Below are positions 36,727 through 46,254 of a DNA stretch of 64,000 nt, piece after piece (position 1 is the first letter of the stretch; every line of letters starts with the position of its first letter). The stretch comes from Rothia mucilaginosa. GTDB lineage: Bacteria > Actinomycetota > Actinomycetes > Actinomycetales > Micrococcaceae. The DNA is taken from positions 401,177 to 465,176 of the forward strand of contig NZ_JVSP01000002.1 in the NCBI RefSeq assembly GCF_001061665.1, in the 5' to 3' direction. Under the pieces are notes generated by a model, which was not told the DNA's origin, searched no databases, and was given only the letters and a program-made list of their open reading frames with translations. A program made the translations under genes and the position numbers.

Positions 36727-39700
36727 ATGACAACTCAACTGCTCACCGGCATCCCCGGCACCGGCAAGACCCATCACCTCACCGAACGCGCCCTGCGCTA
36801 CCTCTCCGACGGGCGCGACCCCGCCCGCCTGCTCATCCTCGCACCCACCCGCACCGCCGCGACCCGCATGCGAGACACCATCGCCGCCGCCAGCGACCGC
36901 AGCCTCTCCGTAGCACCCACCCGAGCCTGGGCAGCCTACGCCTTCGACCTGCTCAAACGAGCCCAAACCCGCGGGCTCCTCACCGGCGTAGAAGGCAACC
37001 TCAAGCTCCTCTCCGGCCCCGAGCAAGACGTCATCATCGGCGAACTGCTCGCCAACCACGCCGAAGGTATCGCACCCGGCCCCGCCTGGCCCGACTCCCT
37101 CCGCGAAGCCCTGCCCACCCGCGGCTTCCGCCACGAAATCCGAGACTTCTTTGACCGCATGGCCGAATACGACCTCACCGCCGAGGACGTCCAGGCCCTC
37201 GCCCGGGACTACAACCGACCCGTCTGGGCCGCCCTCGCCCAGCTCCACACCGAATACCGCGCCGTGCGAGCCCTCCGCGCCAAAAACGCCTACGACCCCG
37301 CCGTGCTCATCAACGACGCCTGCCGGCTGCTGTTGCGCAACCCCGAATTCCTCGCTGAAGAGCGCCGCCGCTACGACCTCATGCTCATCGACGACGTGCA
37401 GGAGCTCAGCCCCTCCACCTACCGCCTGCTGCGCCTCATCGCCGCCGAAGAGCCGCCCGCAGACGCCGCCGAGCTGGCCGCAGAACACCCGGACGTCTTC
37501 GCCGCCGCGCCCGAAGTTATCATGACCTACAGCGACGAAGCCGTCGTCCAGGGCTTCCGCGGTGCCCGCCCCGACCTGGTGCGCACGCTACCCGAAAGCT
37601 TCCCGCACCTGGCCGAACGCACCCTCACCATCTCCTACCGCCTGCCGGCGCTCATGATGCCGCTGCTCGCCGACATCCGCCGCCGCCTGCCGCGTTACAG
37701 TCGCTACGTGCCCGCCGCAGAGACGGACGGGCAGAACGGGCAGAAGCCCCCCGCAACCTTCGGGCGCATCAACACCACCCCCGCCGACGAAGCCCTCACC
37801 TGGGGCGCCGCCGACGAACCGCTGCTGCACCTGGGAGCCGACGGCAAAATCCTCGACCCCGCGCACTACCGCACCGCACCCGCCGGAGTGTATAAGTATG
37901 CGCTCGCCAGCGCCCAGGACGAGGCAAACCTGCTCGCCCAGCTGCTGCTCGAAGACCGCATCTACGGCAACCGCCCCTACCGCGAGAGCGCCATCATCGT
38001 GCGCAACGGCGCGGACGTGGCGCGCATCCGCCGGGTGCTCTCGGCCAGCGGTATTCCCTCGCGTACCTCCGCCGCCCTCGTGCCGGTGCGCGACGAACCC
38101 GCCGTGCGCCCCTTCCTCGACGCGCTCAGTCTGCTCGTCTACGCCCGCAAGCGCGGCGAGAAGGCCCTCAACCCCGCCGTCACCGGCGCGGGCTACGAGG
38201 CCCTGAGCCCCGACGAGGCCGAAGAGATCATGCGCAAGAGCCTCGACGACGTTATCGCCGAAGAAAACCGTTCCAACCCCCTCAACGGGGCGAACAGCGC
38301 CATCACCCTGCTCACCTCCCGGCTCGGCGGCGCATCCAGCATGGACGTGCGACGACTCCGCCAACAGCTACGATCCGTCGAACTGCAAACCGGCGGCCAC
38401 CGCCCCAGCGACGACCTGCTGCTGGGCGCCCTGCTACACCCCGAAACCCTGCCCGAAGAGGGCGTGGGGCGCGCCGTGCACCGCATTGCCGCCGTGCTCT
38501 CCGCGGGCCGCAAGGCCCTCGCCCGACCCGACTCCACCAGCACCGAGGTGCTCTGGGCCCTCTGGGAAGCCAGCGGCCTCGAAAAAACCTGGGTCGCCCA
38601 GACGCGCAGCGCGGGCCCCGAAGCCGACGCCGCCCACCGCAACCTCGACGCTATGATTGGCCTCTTCGAAGCCGCCGACCGATTCGACGAGCAGATGCGC
38701 GGCGCCGGGGCCGAGCAGTTCCTCGACTTCATCGACGCGCAGGACCTACCCATGGACACCCTCGCCGCCCGCGGCGTACGCCAGGACGCGGTCGAGATTC
38801 TCACCCCCGCGCTCGCCGCAGGGCAGTCCTGGCGCACCGTATATGTATGCGGCCTGCAAGAGGGCAGCTGGCCCAACACCACCGTACGCGGCTCCCTGCT
38901 GGGCACCGGCGACCTGGTGGACATCTGCGACGCCAGGATGCGCCGCCCCGCCCCCGCTAACCCCGACGCACAGGCAGAAGGGCAGCAGGTGCCGCCCGCA
39001 CGTATTCGCAGCTACCCCGAGCGCGTGCGCGACACCCGCCACGACGAGCTGCGCATGTTCGCCGTCGCCGCGACCCGTGCCAGTACCCGCCTGGTGCTAA
39101 CCGCCGTGCGCAACGAGGACGAGGCTCCCGGCGAGTTCTTCGACTTCGTGGTACCCACCGACGCCGAGAACGACTCGCCCGAGGTGCCCATCACCCGCGT
39201 GCGCCGCCCCGCCACCCTGCGCTCGCTCGTGGCGGAGCTGCGCCGCACCCTCGTTGAGGATGCGCTCACCGCCATGAGCGCCGAGGACGCCGAGCTGAAG
39301 AACGCGGCCGGCTCGCCTGGATTAGAAGCTCACGTGCCCGATGCTTCAGCCCCCGAGGCCCCCGACACCGCAGAGGACGCCCAGAACCCGGAAGCCGCCC
39401 TGAACCCGGAGGCCGCGGCCTTCCGCTTCGACGCCGCATCGCGCACCCTGGCCCGCCTGGCCCGCGTGCAGGCGCCCGGTGCATCCCCCGAGCAGTGGTG
39501 GGGCCTGCTGCCGCTGTCGAGCACCGAACCGTTCTTCGCCCGCCCCGCCCAAGAATCGCCAGAAAATGGCGCCGACGAGGGGCGACGCACCATCGCGCTC
39601 TCGCCCTCGCGCCTGGAAACCATCCACAACTCCCCGCTGGACTGGCTGGTATCCGCCGCCCGTGCCGAGGCCCAGACCGACCTCTCCCGCTCCCTGGGCA

Positions 39701-40542
39701 CCCTCGTGCACGCCATCGCCGAGGAGTACCCGACCGGCACCCTCGAACAGCTCCAAACCGCACTGGAGGAGCGCATCGGCTCCCTGGGCGTGCCCGCCCG
39801 TAGGGAAGACGAGAGCGAAGAGGAGTACCGCGAGCGCGTGCCCTGGGAGGCCTACGCCCTCTACGAGCGGGCCAAGCGCATGATTCTGCGCCTGAGCTAC
39901 TACTACCGCACCCACATGGACGCACAGGGCTGGAAGAACCTGGGCGTCGAGGGCTCCTTCTCGGTGCGTGTGCCCGTGCCCTTCGACCCGCAGGGGGAAG
40001 TGGGCGAGCTGGATGCGCTGCTCACCGGCCGCGTGGACCGCCTGGAGGAGGCACCGGAGAGGGACGGCACCCGCCGCTTCGTCATCGTCGACCTGAAGAC
40101 CGGCAAAAGCAAGCCGGACGGGGCGGCCGTGGCCACGCACCCGCAGCTGGCCGCCTACCAGATCGCGGTGGAGGCCGGCGCGGGCGAGCAGCTGGCCGAG
40201 CGGTACCGCGCCGAGGCCGCCGCGGCGGAGTCCGGGGAACCCGCCCCGGATGCGCGTCCGCAGGAGCTGACCTACGAGTCTTCCGCGGGGCGTTCCGCCG
40301 GTGCCGCACTCATGCAGGTGGGCGTCTCGGACGTGAACGATGACAGCAAGGCCCGCCTGCAGGTTCAGCCCGCGCTGGAGGATAACGACGAATGGGCCGT
40401 GGACCTGGTGCAACGAGCCGCCGAGCTCATCGCCGGTGCGCAGGTGCAGACCCGCCACCGCGAGGGCAACCGCGGGCACGGGTGCCGCCTGCCCGAGCTC
40501 TGCCCGATATGCACTCGCGGCCGCCAGGTGACTCAGCCCTAA
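36727..40542 (+). CDS. adnA: AdnA-like helicase-nuclease subunit
   Basis: 1271 residues. An N-terminal UvrD/Rep-type motor domain with Walker A TGIPGTGKTHH (residues 7-17) and a degenerate Walker B DDVQ (222-225) instead of DExQ. A C-terminal RecB-like PD-(D/E)XK nuclease carries VIVDLKTGK (about 1120). Three Cys near the C-terminus (CRLPELCPIC) look like part of an Fe-S site. Paired AdnA/AdnB resect double-strand breaks in mycobacteria. It is followed by adnB. Longer than mycobacterial AdnA, mostly in Ala/Glu-rich linkers. Confidence 0.82.
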   Translation: MTTQLLTGIPGTGKTHHLTERALRYLSDGRDPARLLILAPTRTAATRMRDTIAAASDRSLSVAPTRAWAAYAFDLLKRAQTRGLLTGVEGNLKLLSGPEQDVIIGELLANHAEGIAPGPAWPDSLREALPTRGFRHEIRDFFDRMAEYDLTAEDVQALARDYNRPVWAALAQLHTEYRAVRALRAKNAYDPAVLINDACRLLLRNPEFLAEERRRYDLMLIDDVQELSPSTYRLLRLIAAEEPPADAAELAAEHPDVFAAAPEVIMTYSDEAVVQGFRGARPDLVRTLPESFPHLAERTLTISYRLPALMMPLLADIRRRLPRYSRYVPAAETDGQNGQKPPATFGRINTTPADEALTWGAADEPLLHLGADGKILDPAHYRTAPAGVYKYALASAQDEANLLAQLLLEDRIYGNRPYRESAIIVRNGADVARIRRVLSASGIPSRTSAALVPVRDEPAVRPFLDALSLLVYARKRGEKALNPAVTGAGYEALSPDEAEEIMRKSLDDVIAEENRSNPLNGANSAITLLTSRLGGASSMDVRRLRQQLRSVELQTGGHRPSDDLLLGALLHPETLPEEGVGRAVHRIAAVLSAGRKALARPDSTSTEVLWALWEASGLEKTWVAQTRSAGPEADAAHRNLDAMIGLFEAADRFDEQMRGAGAEQFLDFIDAQDLPMDTLAARGVRQDAVEILTPALAAGQSWRTVYVCGLQEGSWPNTTVRGSLLGTGDLVDICDARMRRPAPANPDAQAEGQQVPPARIRSYPERVRDTRHDELRMFAVAATRASTRLVLTAVRNEDEAPGEFFDFVVPTDAENDSPEVPITRVRRPATLRSLVAELRRTLVEDALTAMSAEDAELKNAAGSPGLEAHVPDASAPEAPDTAEDAQNPEAALNPEAAAFRFDAASRTLARLARVQAPGASPEQWWGLLPLSSTEPFFARPAQESPENGADEGRRTIALSPSRLETIHNSPLDWLVSAARAEAQTDLSRSLGTLVHAIAEEYPTGTLEQLQTALEERIGSLGVPARREDESEEEYRERVPWEAYALYERAKRMILRLSYYYRTHMDAQGWKNLGVEGSFSVRVPVPFDPQGEVGELDALLTGRVDRLEEAPERDGTRRFVIVDLKTGKSKPDGAAVATHPQLAAYQIAVEAGAGEQLAERYRAEAAAAESGEPAPDARPQELTYESSAGRSAGAALMQVGVSDVNDDSKARLQVQPALEDNDEWAVDLVQRAAELIAGAQVQTRHREGNRGHGCRLPELCPICTRGRQVTQP

Positions 40543-40699
40543 CGCGGCGCGGCCCTAGCGGAAGAGGCCCCCCGCCGGGTGGCTGTAGTTCACTCACCCG
40601 GCCACCCATCAGACCGCCCGCTGACCGCGCACGCCGGTACCCCGGCACCGGTACGACACGAACCATTCACTCACCCTCAACGACGAAAGATGAGGACCC

Positions 40700-43600
40700 A
40701 TGACCAACCCCGCCACCGCCTCCGGGCAGCCGCTCACCCCCGCCCAGTGGTGCGAGCGCAACACCTGGCAATTCGCCGACGGCACGCTCCTGGCCGACCT
40801 GCCCGCAGGAGCAACCCCCGCGGGCGGCTACCGTAGCGCCCTCGACATCGCCGCGATGCTCAACGGCCCCGAGGGCAAGAAACCCACACCCGAGCAGATC
40901 CGCATGATTGAGGCCGGCCCCGCCCCGACCCTCGTCATCGCCGGTGCCGGTTCGGGCAAGACCGCGACCATGGTCGACCGCGTGATCTGGCTGGTCGATA
41001 ACGGTTTCGTGCGCCCCGAGGAAGTGCTCGGCGTGACCTTCACCCGCAAGGCCGCCACCGAGCTACGCAACCGCATGCGCGCCGGCCTGAACACCCTGCG
41101 CCGCAGCCGCCGACTCGAACCGACCGAGGAGGAACTGCGCAACGGCATCGCGGACCCGACCGTGCTGACCTACCACTCCTACGCGAACAACCTCGTCAAG
41201 GAGTACGGCCTGCGCCTGGGCGTGGAGCAGGACGCGCAGATGCTCGGCGATGCGCAGAAGTGGCAGCTGGCCGCGCAGATCGTGCAGTACTGGGAGGGTG
41301 AGCTACCGCAGGATCAGGGTGATGTGCCCCTCTCGGCGGCCACCATGATTAACCAGCTACTGCAGCTTTCCGACGAGTGCGCCGAGCACCTGCGCGAGCC
41401 GCAGGAGGTCATCGACTTCTGCACCGAGCAGCTGGCCGCCTACGCCGCGGTGCCCGATTCTCGCCGCCCCGTCAAGAAAGAACGGGACATTCAGAAGGTT
41501 CAGCGACTCCTGCGTAACCGCCGGGTGTACGCGCAGATGGCGCAGAGCTACGCCCGCGTGAAGGCGCGCATGCAGGTGCTGGACTTCGGTGACCTTATGC
41601 GCCTGGCCGCGCGCATCGCCGAGAGCGACCCGGCGATTCGCGAGGGGGAGCGCGCCCGCTTTAAGGTGGTTCTGCTGGACGAGTTCCAGGACACCTCCCA
41701 CGCGCAGATGCGCCTGTTCTCCTCGATTTACGGGGCCGATGAGGCGGCCGGTATTCCCACGCACCCCGTGATGGCGGTGGGTGACCCGAAGCAGTCGATT
41801 TACGGCTTCCGCGGCGCCTCCGACGGCCAGATGTTCAGCTTCTACCGTCACTTCCCGACCCCGCACGCGCAGCCGCTCTTCCTGTCCGTGGCGTGGCGTA
41901 ACGACATCTCGATCCTGAACGCGGCGAACCACGTGGCTGAAAAGCTCAAGGACGTTCCCGAGTGGGTGCGTGCGGTGCGCGGCGATATCAGCGCCGACCA
42001 GGTACCCGACCTGCGCCCGCGCTGCGTGCTGGTCGGGGAGGAAGGCACTCCCGCCTTCGAGGAGGCCGCCTCCGGGATGACCGGTCGCGTGGAGATGACC
42101 TACTACGACTCCGACCGCGCGGAGGCCGCGGGCATTGCCGAGCGGATTGCCGGGATGCGCGCCGAGGCCGTGCGCGAGTACGAACGGGCCTACGCGGCGC
42201 ACCGCGGCGGCGACGGCTCGGTGCGTCCGCGCCTGAAGATGCCCGAGGTCGCCGTGCTGGCCCGCTCCCACGGCCAGCTGGACACGATTCGCGAGGAGTG
42301 CGAGCGCCTGAACATTCCGGTGCAGCAGGTGGGCCTAGGCGGCCTGCTCTCTCAGCCGGAGGTCGTGGACCTGGTCTCGGCGCTGCGTGTGCTGGCCGAC
42401 CCGAACCGTTCGGATGCGCTGGCCCGCCTGCTCACGGGTGCCCGCTGGCGCCTGGGCGGTGCCGACCTGCTGGCGCTGGGGGATTGGGCGCAGTCGCTGG
42501 TTCGCGAGCGTGAGCGGGCCCTGCGGGAGCAGATGGCCTTGCGGCTGCTCGAGCAGGCCGAAGACGCCGAGGAGGCAGAGGAGGCAGAGGACGGCGCCGC
42601 CGAGGGGACCGGTCGGGGTACCCGCGGCCGCCTGACCGCCGAGCATCTGCGCGCCGCACAGGAGCAGCTGGACGAGGTGCTCAAGGGCGCGGTGGACGAC
42701 TCCTCGGGGTACGTTTCGCTCATCGAGGCGGTCGAGAACCTGCCGCAGGACGGCCCGGACGGCGAACCCCTCTACGGCGAGCACTACCGTGGCCGCCGCT
42801 TCTCCGCGGCGGGCCTGGAGCGCCTGCGCGCCTTCGCCGAGCAGATGCGCGTGCTCCGCGCGGGCCTGAGCGACGACCTGGGCAATCTGCTCTACGAGAT
42901 TGAACGCACGATGCTCCTGGACATTGAGCTGGCGGTCCGCCCGGGCACCGACCCGCTGGTGGCGCGCGTAAACCTGGACGCCTTCCACGAGGTGGCCGCC
43001 GCCTACGGAATGTCGGCCCCGCGCATCAACGCCATGATTTACGCGGGCGCCGACGGCGTGAGCGCGGAGGAGGGGGAGCCGGGCGCTCGCCGCTTTATGC
43101 TCTCCTCGGGCGGCGTGAGCTACGTGATGGGCTTCCTCGCCTGGCTGGAACGCGCGGACGACGAGGAGAAGGGCCTGGAGCTGGGCTCCATCGACCCCGA
43201 CCCGAACGCCGTTCAGCTGATGACGATGCACGCCTCCAAGGGTCTGGAATGGGACCGTGTTTTCCTGCCGGGCCTGTGCGGCACCGTTGGCGGCGCGCAG
43301 ACCCCGAACCTCTGGCAGATCACGGCCAACGTGGCCCTGCCCTGGCCCCTGCGCGGCGATAGCGAGTACCTGCCCTCAATCCTGGAACGCCCCGAGGAAA
43401 TCGCGGAGTTCGAGGAGGCCAAGAAGCTCGAGGAATACCTGAAGGCTCACAAGGGGGACGCCGGCGAGCACGCGGGCATGGAGGACCGCCGCCTCATGTA
43501 CGTGGCGATGACCCGCGCCCGCAACCTGCTGGCCGTGAGCGCCTTCCGCTGGAAGAGCACCGCGAAGACCCCGCAGTCGGTCCAGCCCTTCTGGATGGAG

Positions 43601-45292
43601 CTGCTGTGGACCCTGGCCGAGGCCTACCGGCGGCACGCCGAGGACACGGTGGAGTTCCCCTGGACCGCCCCGCAGCTGGTCGGCATGGGCCTGGTCTTCG
43701 TCGTGGCCGACCCCTCGGACGACGGCAAGAAGAAGCCGATCGATAACGTGACCCCCTGGGTTGAGTTCATCGCCGACACGGGGTACCGCCTCAAGGAGCC
43801 GGTGACCCTGGCGCAGGGCACGGTGCTGACTCCCGAGGGCCTGCCCGACCCCGAGGAGGCGGGTGAGGTCCCTTACGCCTGGGCCCTGGCGGGGGCGATA
43901 ATTCCCTCCCTGATGCGCGAGGTACAGCTCTCGCCGCTACCGATGCGCGTGCGCACGGTGCGGGAGAACTGCGAGCGCCTGGATCTGCCCGCGCCCGAGT
44001 GGCTGGACGAGCTGGCCGCCGAGGAAGCGGAGCGCGCATCCCAGCCTCCGCGCCCCGGCTATTCTCCCGTGATGGCCGCGGCCCTGCCCGTCGTGGCGGG
44101 CGGCTGTTTCAGCGCCCAAACCTACGAGACGATAAACCCGCACCTGGGTGCGGTGCTAACCGCCATGTGGCCCTTCGACCCGCTGGAACGCCCCGTGATT
44201 TGGCGCTGGCGCTCCGAGGAGGACCTGAACGAGGGCACCGAGGCGATTCTGCGCCACGGACGCCACGAGGAGTTGAACCGCGAGATTGCCATTAACTCCA
44301 CGAGCCGCCGCGAGGCGGTGGAACGGGCCGCCCTGGCCGTCGAAAACGCGGTCGCCGAGCTGGAGGCGCAGCTTGCTGCCGGTGCGGATCTCACCGCCCC
44401 CGAGCCCGCCGGGGCCGTTCCCGAGGCCCTGCGCCGCCGCGCCCAGGATTGGGAGCGCGAGGCCGATTTGCTCATGCGCCTGGCCGAGCACACCGAGCCG
44501 GTGCTGGCCGAGCAGCTGCCCGGTCACCTCTCGGCCTCCACGTTCATTCGCCTGAGCGAGGATCCGCAGGGCACGGTGCACGAGCTGTTGCGCCCGGTGC
44601 CGCAGCGTCCCTCGCGTGCGGCGACCATCGGCACGGAGGTGCACGCCCTCATCGAGGAGCACTTCGGTGTGGTGCCGAGCGCCGATCCGCTTGAGGCCCC
44701 GGAGGCCGAGGACACGCTGGGCGTGACCCTGCCCGGCGCGGTCGAGCCGGCGGGAGAGACAGCGCCGGAGGAAGTAGCGGGGGAGGAACACCTCGAGTTC
44801 GCCGAGGATATTCCGCAAGACGCCCTCTTCGACGAGCTGTCCCTCGCCGAGGAGAGCGAGCAGGATTCCTCTGTGCGTTCGCTCTGGGAGCGCTTCGCGG
44901 CGAGCGAGTGGGGCTCCCCCGAATGGAAGGAACGCATCTGGGCCGTGGAGTACCCGGTTGAGACCCACGTGGAGGGCGTGAGTCTGCGCGGCCGCATCGA
45001 CGCCGTGTTCCGCACCGAGGACGGGGACGGCGAACGCTGGATTCTGGTGGATTGGAAGACCGGCCGCCGCCCGAAGGCCGCGGACATGCAAGCGCGCCGC
45101 TTCCAGCTGGGCCTGTACCGCATCGCGTTCTCCCGCATCATGGGGATTGACCCGGAGCGCATCAGCACGGTATTCGTCTACCTGGGTGGCAAGCGCGTGG
45201 AGGAGGTGTGGGACGAGCAGATTCGCGGTGGCCTGCCCTCGGAGGCGCAGTTGGCCGCGGTGATCCGCAAGGCCCGCGCGGGCGAGGGGTAG
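40700..45292 (+). CDS. adnB: AdnB-like helicase-nuclease subunit
   Basis: 1530 residues with a complete SF1A motor: VIAGAGSGKTATM (motif I), LLDEFQDTSHAQM (II), AVGDPKQSIYGFRGA (III), TMHASKGLEWDRVFLPG (V) and MYVAMTRARN (VI). The C-terminal RecB-type nuclease has ILVDWKTGRRPKAADMQARRFQLGLY split into the catalytic Asp/Lys and the following Q. An acidic Glu/Ala insertion lies near residue 620. It should be the leading motor of the break-resection complex with AdnA. GAGGA lies shortly before the ATG. Confidence 0.88.
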   Translation: MTNPATASGQPLTPAQWCERNTWQFADGTLLADLPAGATPAGGYRSALDIAAMLNGPEGKKPTPEQIRMIEAGPAPTLVIAGAGSGKTATMVDRVIWLVDNGFVRPEEVLGVTFTRKAATELRNRMRAGLNTLRRSRRLEPTEEELRNGIADPTVLTYHSYANNLVKEYGLRLGVEQDAQMLGDAQKWQLAAQIVQYWEGELPQDQGDVPLSAATMINQLLQLSDECAEHLREPQEVIDFCTEQLAAYAAVPDSRRPVKKERDIQKVQRLLRNRRVYAQMAQSYARVKARMQVLDFGDLMRLAARIAESDPAIREGERARFKVVLLDEFQDTSHAQMRLFSSIYGADEAAGIPTHPVMAVGDPKQSIYGFRGASDGQMFSFYRHFPTPHAQPLFLSVAWRNDISILNAANHVAEKLKDVPEWVRAVRGDISADQVPDLRPRCVLVGEEGTPAFEEAASGMTGRVEMTYYDSDRAEAAGIAERIAGMRAEAVREYERAYAAHRGGDGSVRPRLKMPEVAVLARSHGQLDTIREECERLNIPVQQVGLGGLLSQPEVVDLVSALRVLADPNRSDALARLLTGARWRLGGADLLALGDWAQSLVRERERALREQMALRLLEQAEDAEEAEEAEDGAAEGTGRGTRGRLTAEHLRAAQEQLDEVLKGAVDDSSGYVSLIEAVENLPQDGPDGEPLYGEHYRGRRFSAAGLERLRAFAEQMRVLRAGLSDDLGNLLYEIERTMLLDIELAVRPGTDPLVARVNLDAFHEVAAAYGMSAPRINAMIYAGADGVSAEEGEPGARRFMLSSGGVSYVMGFLAWLERADDEEKGLELGSIDPDPNAVQLMTMHASKGLEWDRVFLPGLCGTVGGAQTPNLWQITANVALPWPLRGDSEYLPSILERPEEIAEFEEAKKLEEYLKAHKGDAGEHAGMEDRRLMYVAMTRARNLLAVSAFRWKSTAKTPQSVQPFWMELLWTLAEAYRRHAEDTVEFPWTAPQLVGMGLVFVVADPSDDGKKKPIDNVTPWVEFIADTGYRLKEPVTLAQGTVLTPEGLPDPEEAGEVPYAWALAGAIIPSLMREVQLSPLPMRVRTVRENCERLDLPAPEWLDELAAEEAERASQPPRPGYSPVMAAALPVVAGGCFSAQTYETINPHLGAVLTAMWPFDPLERPVIWRWRSEEDLNEGTEAILRHGRHEELNREIAINSTSRREAVERAALAVENAVAELEAQLAAGADLTAPEPAGAVPEALRRRAQDWEREADLLMRLAEHTEPVLAEQLPGHLSASTFIRLSEDPQGTVHELLRPVPQRPSRAATIGTEVHALIEEHFGVVPSADPLEAPEAEDTLGVTLPGAVEPAGETAPEEVAGEEHLEFAEDIPQDALFDELSLAEESEQDSSVRSLWERFAASEWGSPEWKERIWAVEYPVETHVEGVSLRGRIDAVFRTEDGDGERWILVDWKTGRRPKAADMQARRFQLGLYRIAFSRIMGIDPERISTVFVYLGGKRVEEVWDEQIRGGLPSEAQLAAVIRKARAGEG

Positions 45293-45365
45293 GCGCTCGC
45301 GCTTCCCGGCCCGGCCGCCAATAGCCCTGCCCGGCCCCGGCCGTCAATAGCCTAAACGGATGCGC

Positions 45366-45408
45366 AAAAGCCCGGGCCGACCCCATCGCGGGGTCGGCCC
45401 GGGCTTTT
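45366..45408 (+). terminator. Terminator after adnB
   Basis: A perfect 19-bp stem (AAAAGCCCGGGCCGACCCC and complement) with a 5-base loop and T-rich end. Confidence 0.9.
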
Positions 45409-45433
45409 CTCACTCTCGAAGTGAATAGCAGAA

Positions 45434-45473
45434 AACGCCTCTCGGCCCTACTGCATTAGGGCGGGGAGGCGTT
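45434..45473. other. Nested hairpin
   Basis: Outer arms AACGCCTC/GAGGCGTT and inner arms GCCCTA/TAGGGC separated by 3-base internal loops. Role unknown. Confidence 0.5.
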
Positions 45474-45816
45474 CTCAGCCGCTGAAGAACTATAAAGGTA
45501 CCTCGTGCCCTCGCACGCTCGGATCATCCGCAGACAACTGCCGCCGTGGCGGCCTCACTCACGCCGTCTGCGTGCCGTGGGGTTCGCGTGCGTCTTTACT
45601 CTCAAACACAACCTCGAAAGTACCTCTATAGAATTCTGCCATCGGTGATTGGTTGCGCGGTGCATGAATCCGGCTCGGGGTGTGACATGACCGGTCACGG
45701 TCCCCGTCCAATCGTTCCCCCCTCGATACCACTGCCACGGTATCGGCGCTGGTCAGTACGCTTTTGGGGGTTGTGCTCGTTCTCTGTGGAACGGCACAGG
45801 AAAAGTATTCCAGGAC

Positions 45817-45845
45817 TTGACAAAAAAGTCTAAGCGTAAAATAAT
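45817..45845 (+). promoter_or_regulatory. Orphan sigma70-like promoter candidate
   Basis: TTGACA, 17-base spacer, AATAAT. No gene follows on this strand before 46119, so any product would be a noncoding RNA. Confidence 0.35.
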
Positions 45846-46118
45846 TGCCCTAAAATGCATGTTTTTGAGCATGTTTCAAGGTGAAATTGAAGCCTTGTGG
45901 AGTCCTATTCTGGGTGTTTGGATTGTGTGGGATTTTGTGAATAAACTCTGCGCGAAGAGGTGTGTTCTGTTTTTAAATCACACCTTCAACCCTCACCCTT
46001 AATTGCAATTTTTCGTGCACAAAAATGCAGAACCGGCGCTCAAAATGTGTTGGAAAATACATTGAAAAAATTCGGTGGGAACGCCCTAAATCCTCCGGAA
46101 AAGCGCTCCATTAGTATG

Positions 46119-46166
46119 TTCATGGCCCCCGAGGCCTGCGCGAAGCAGGCTCCCGGGGGCCATGAA
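46119..46166. other. Very strong long hairpin
   Basis: A 13-bp outer stem (TTCATGGCCCCCG and complement), a small internal loop, a 6-bp inner stem and GCGAA loop. No U-tract on either side. It may end an orphan transcript or the phosphotransferase mRNA. Confidence 0.5.
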
Positions 46167-46254
46167 TCTTAAAGAATAGGGGGGGCTCGGCGGCTCGGCG
46201 GCGCTCACTGAGGGGCTCATGCGTCCGCCGTCCAATAACGGACTGCTCAGTAAT

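Larger units (their letters stand above)
45293..46254. other. Long noncoding region after adnB, partly AT-rich
   Basis: About 960 bases. It contains the adnB terminator, a second nested hairpin (45434-45473), an inverted repeat CGATACC-8-GGTATCG (45724-45745), a promoter-like pair at 45817-45845, about 300 AT-rich bases, and a very strong hairpin at 46119-46166. Short open frames here have no recognisable features. A small RNA or a decayed gene is possible. Confidence 0.45.

Noticed and set aside
45546-46172. Three short plus-strand frames in the AT-rich gap
   Set aside because: No conserved features, poor starts, and one crosses the strong hairpin. A noncoding RNA is more plausible.
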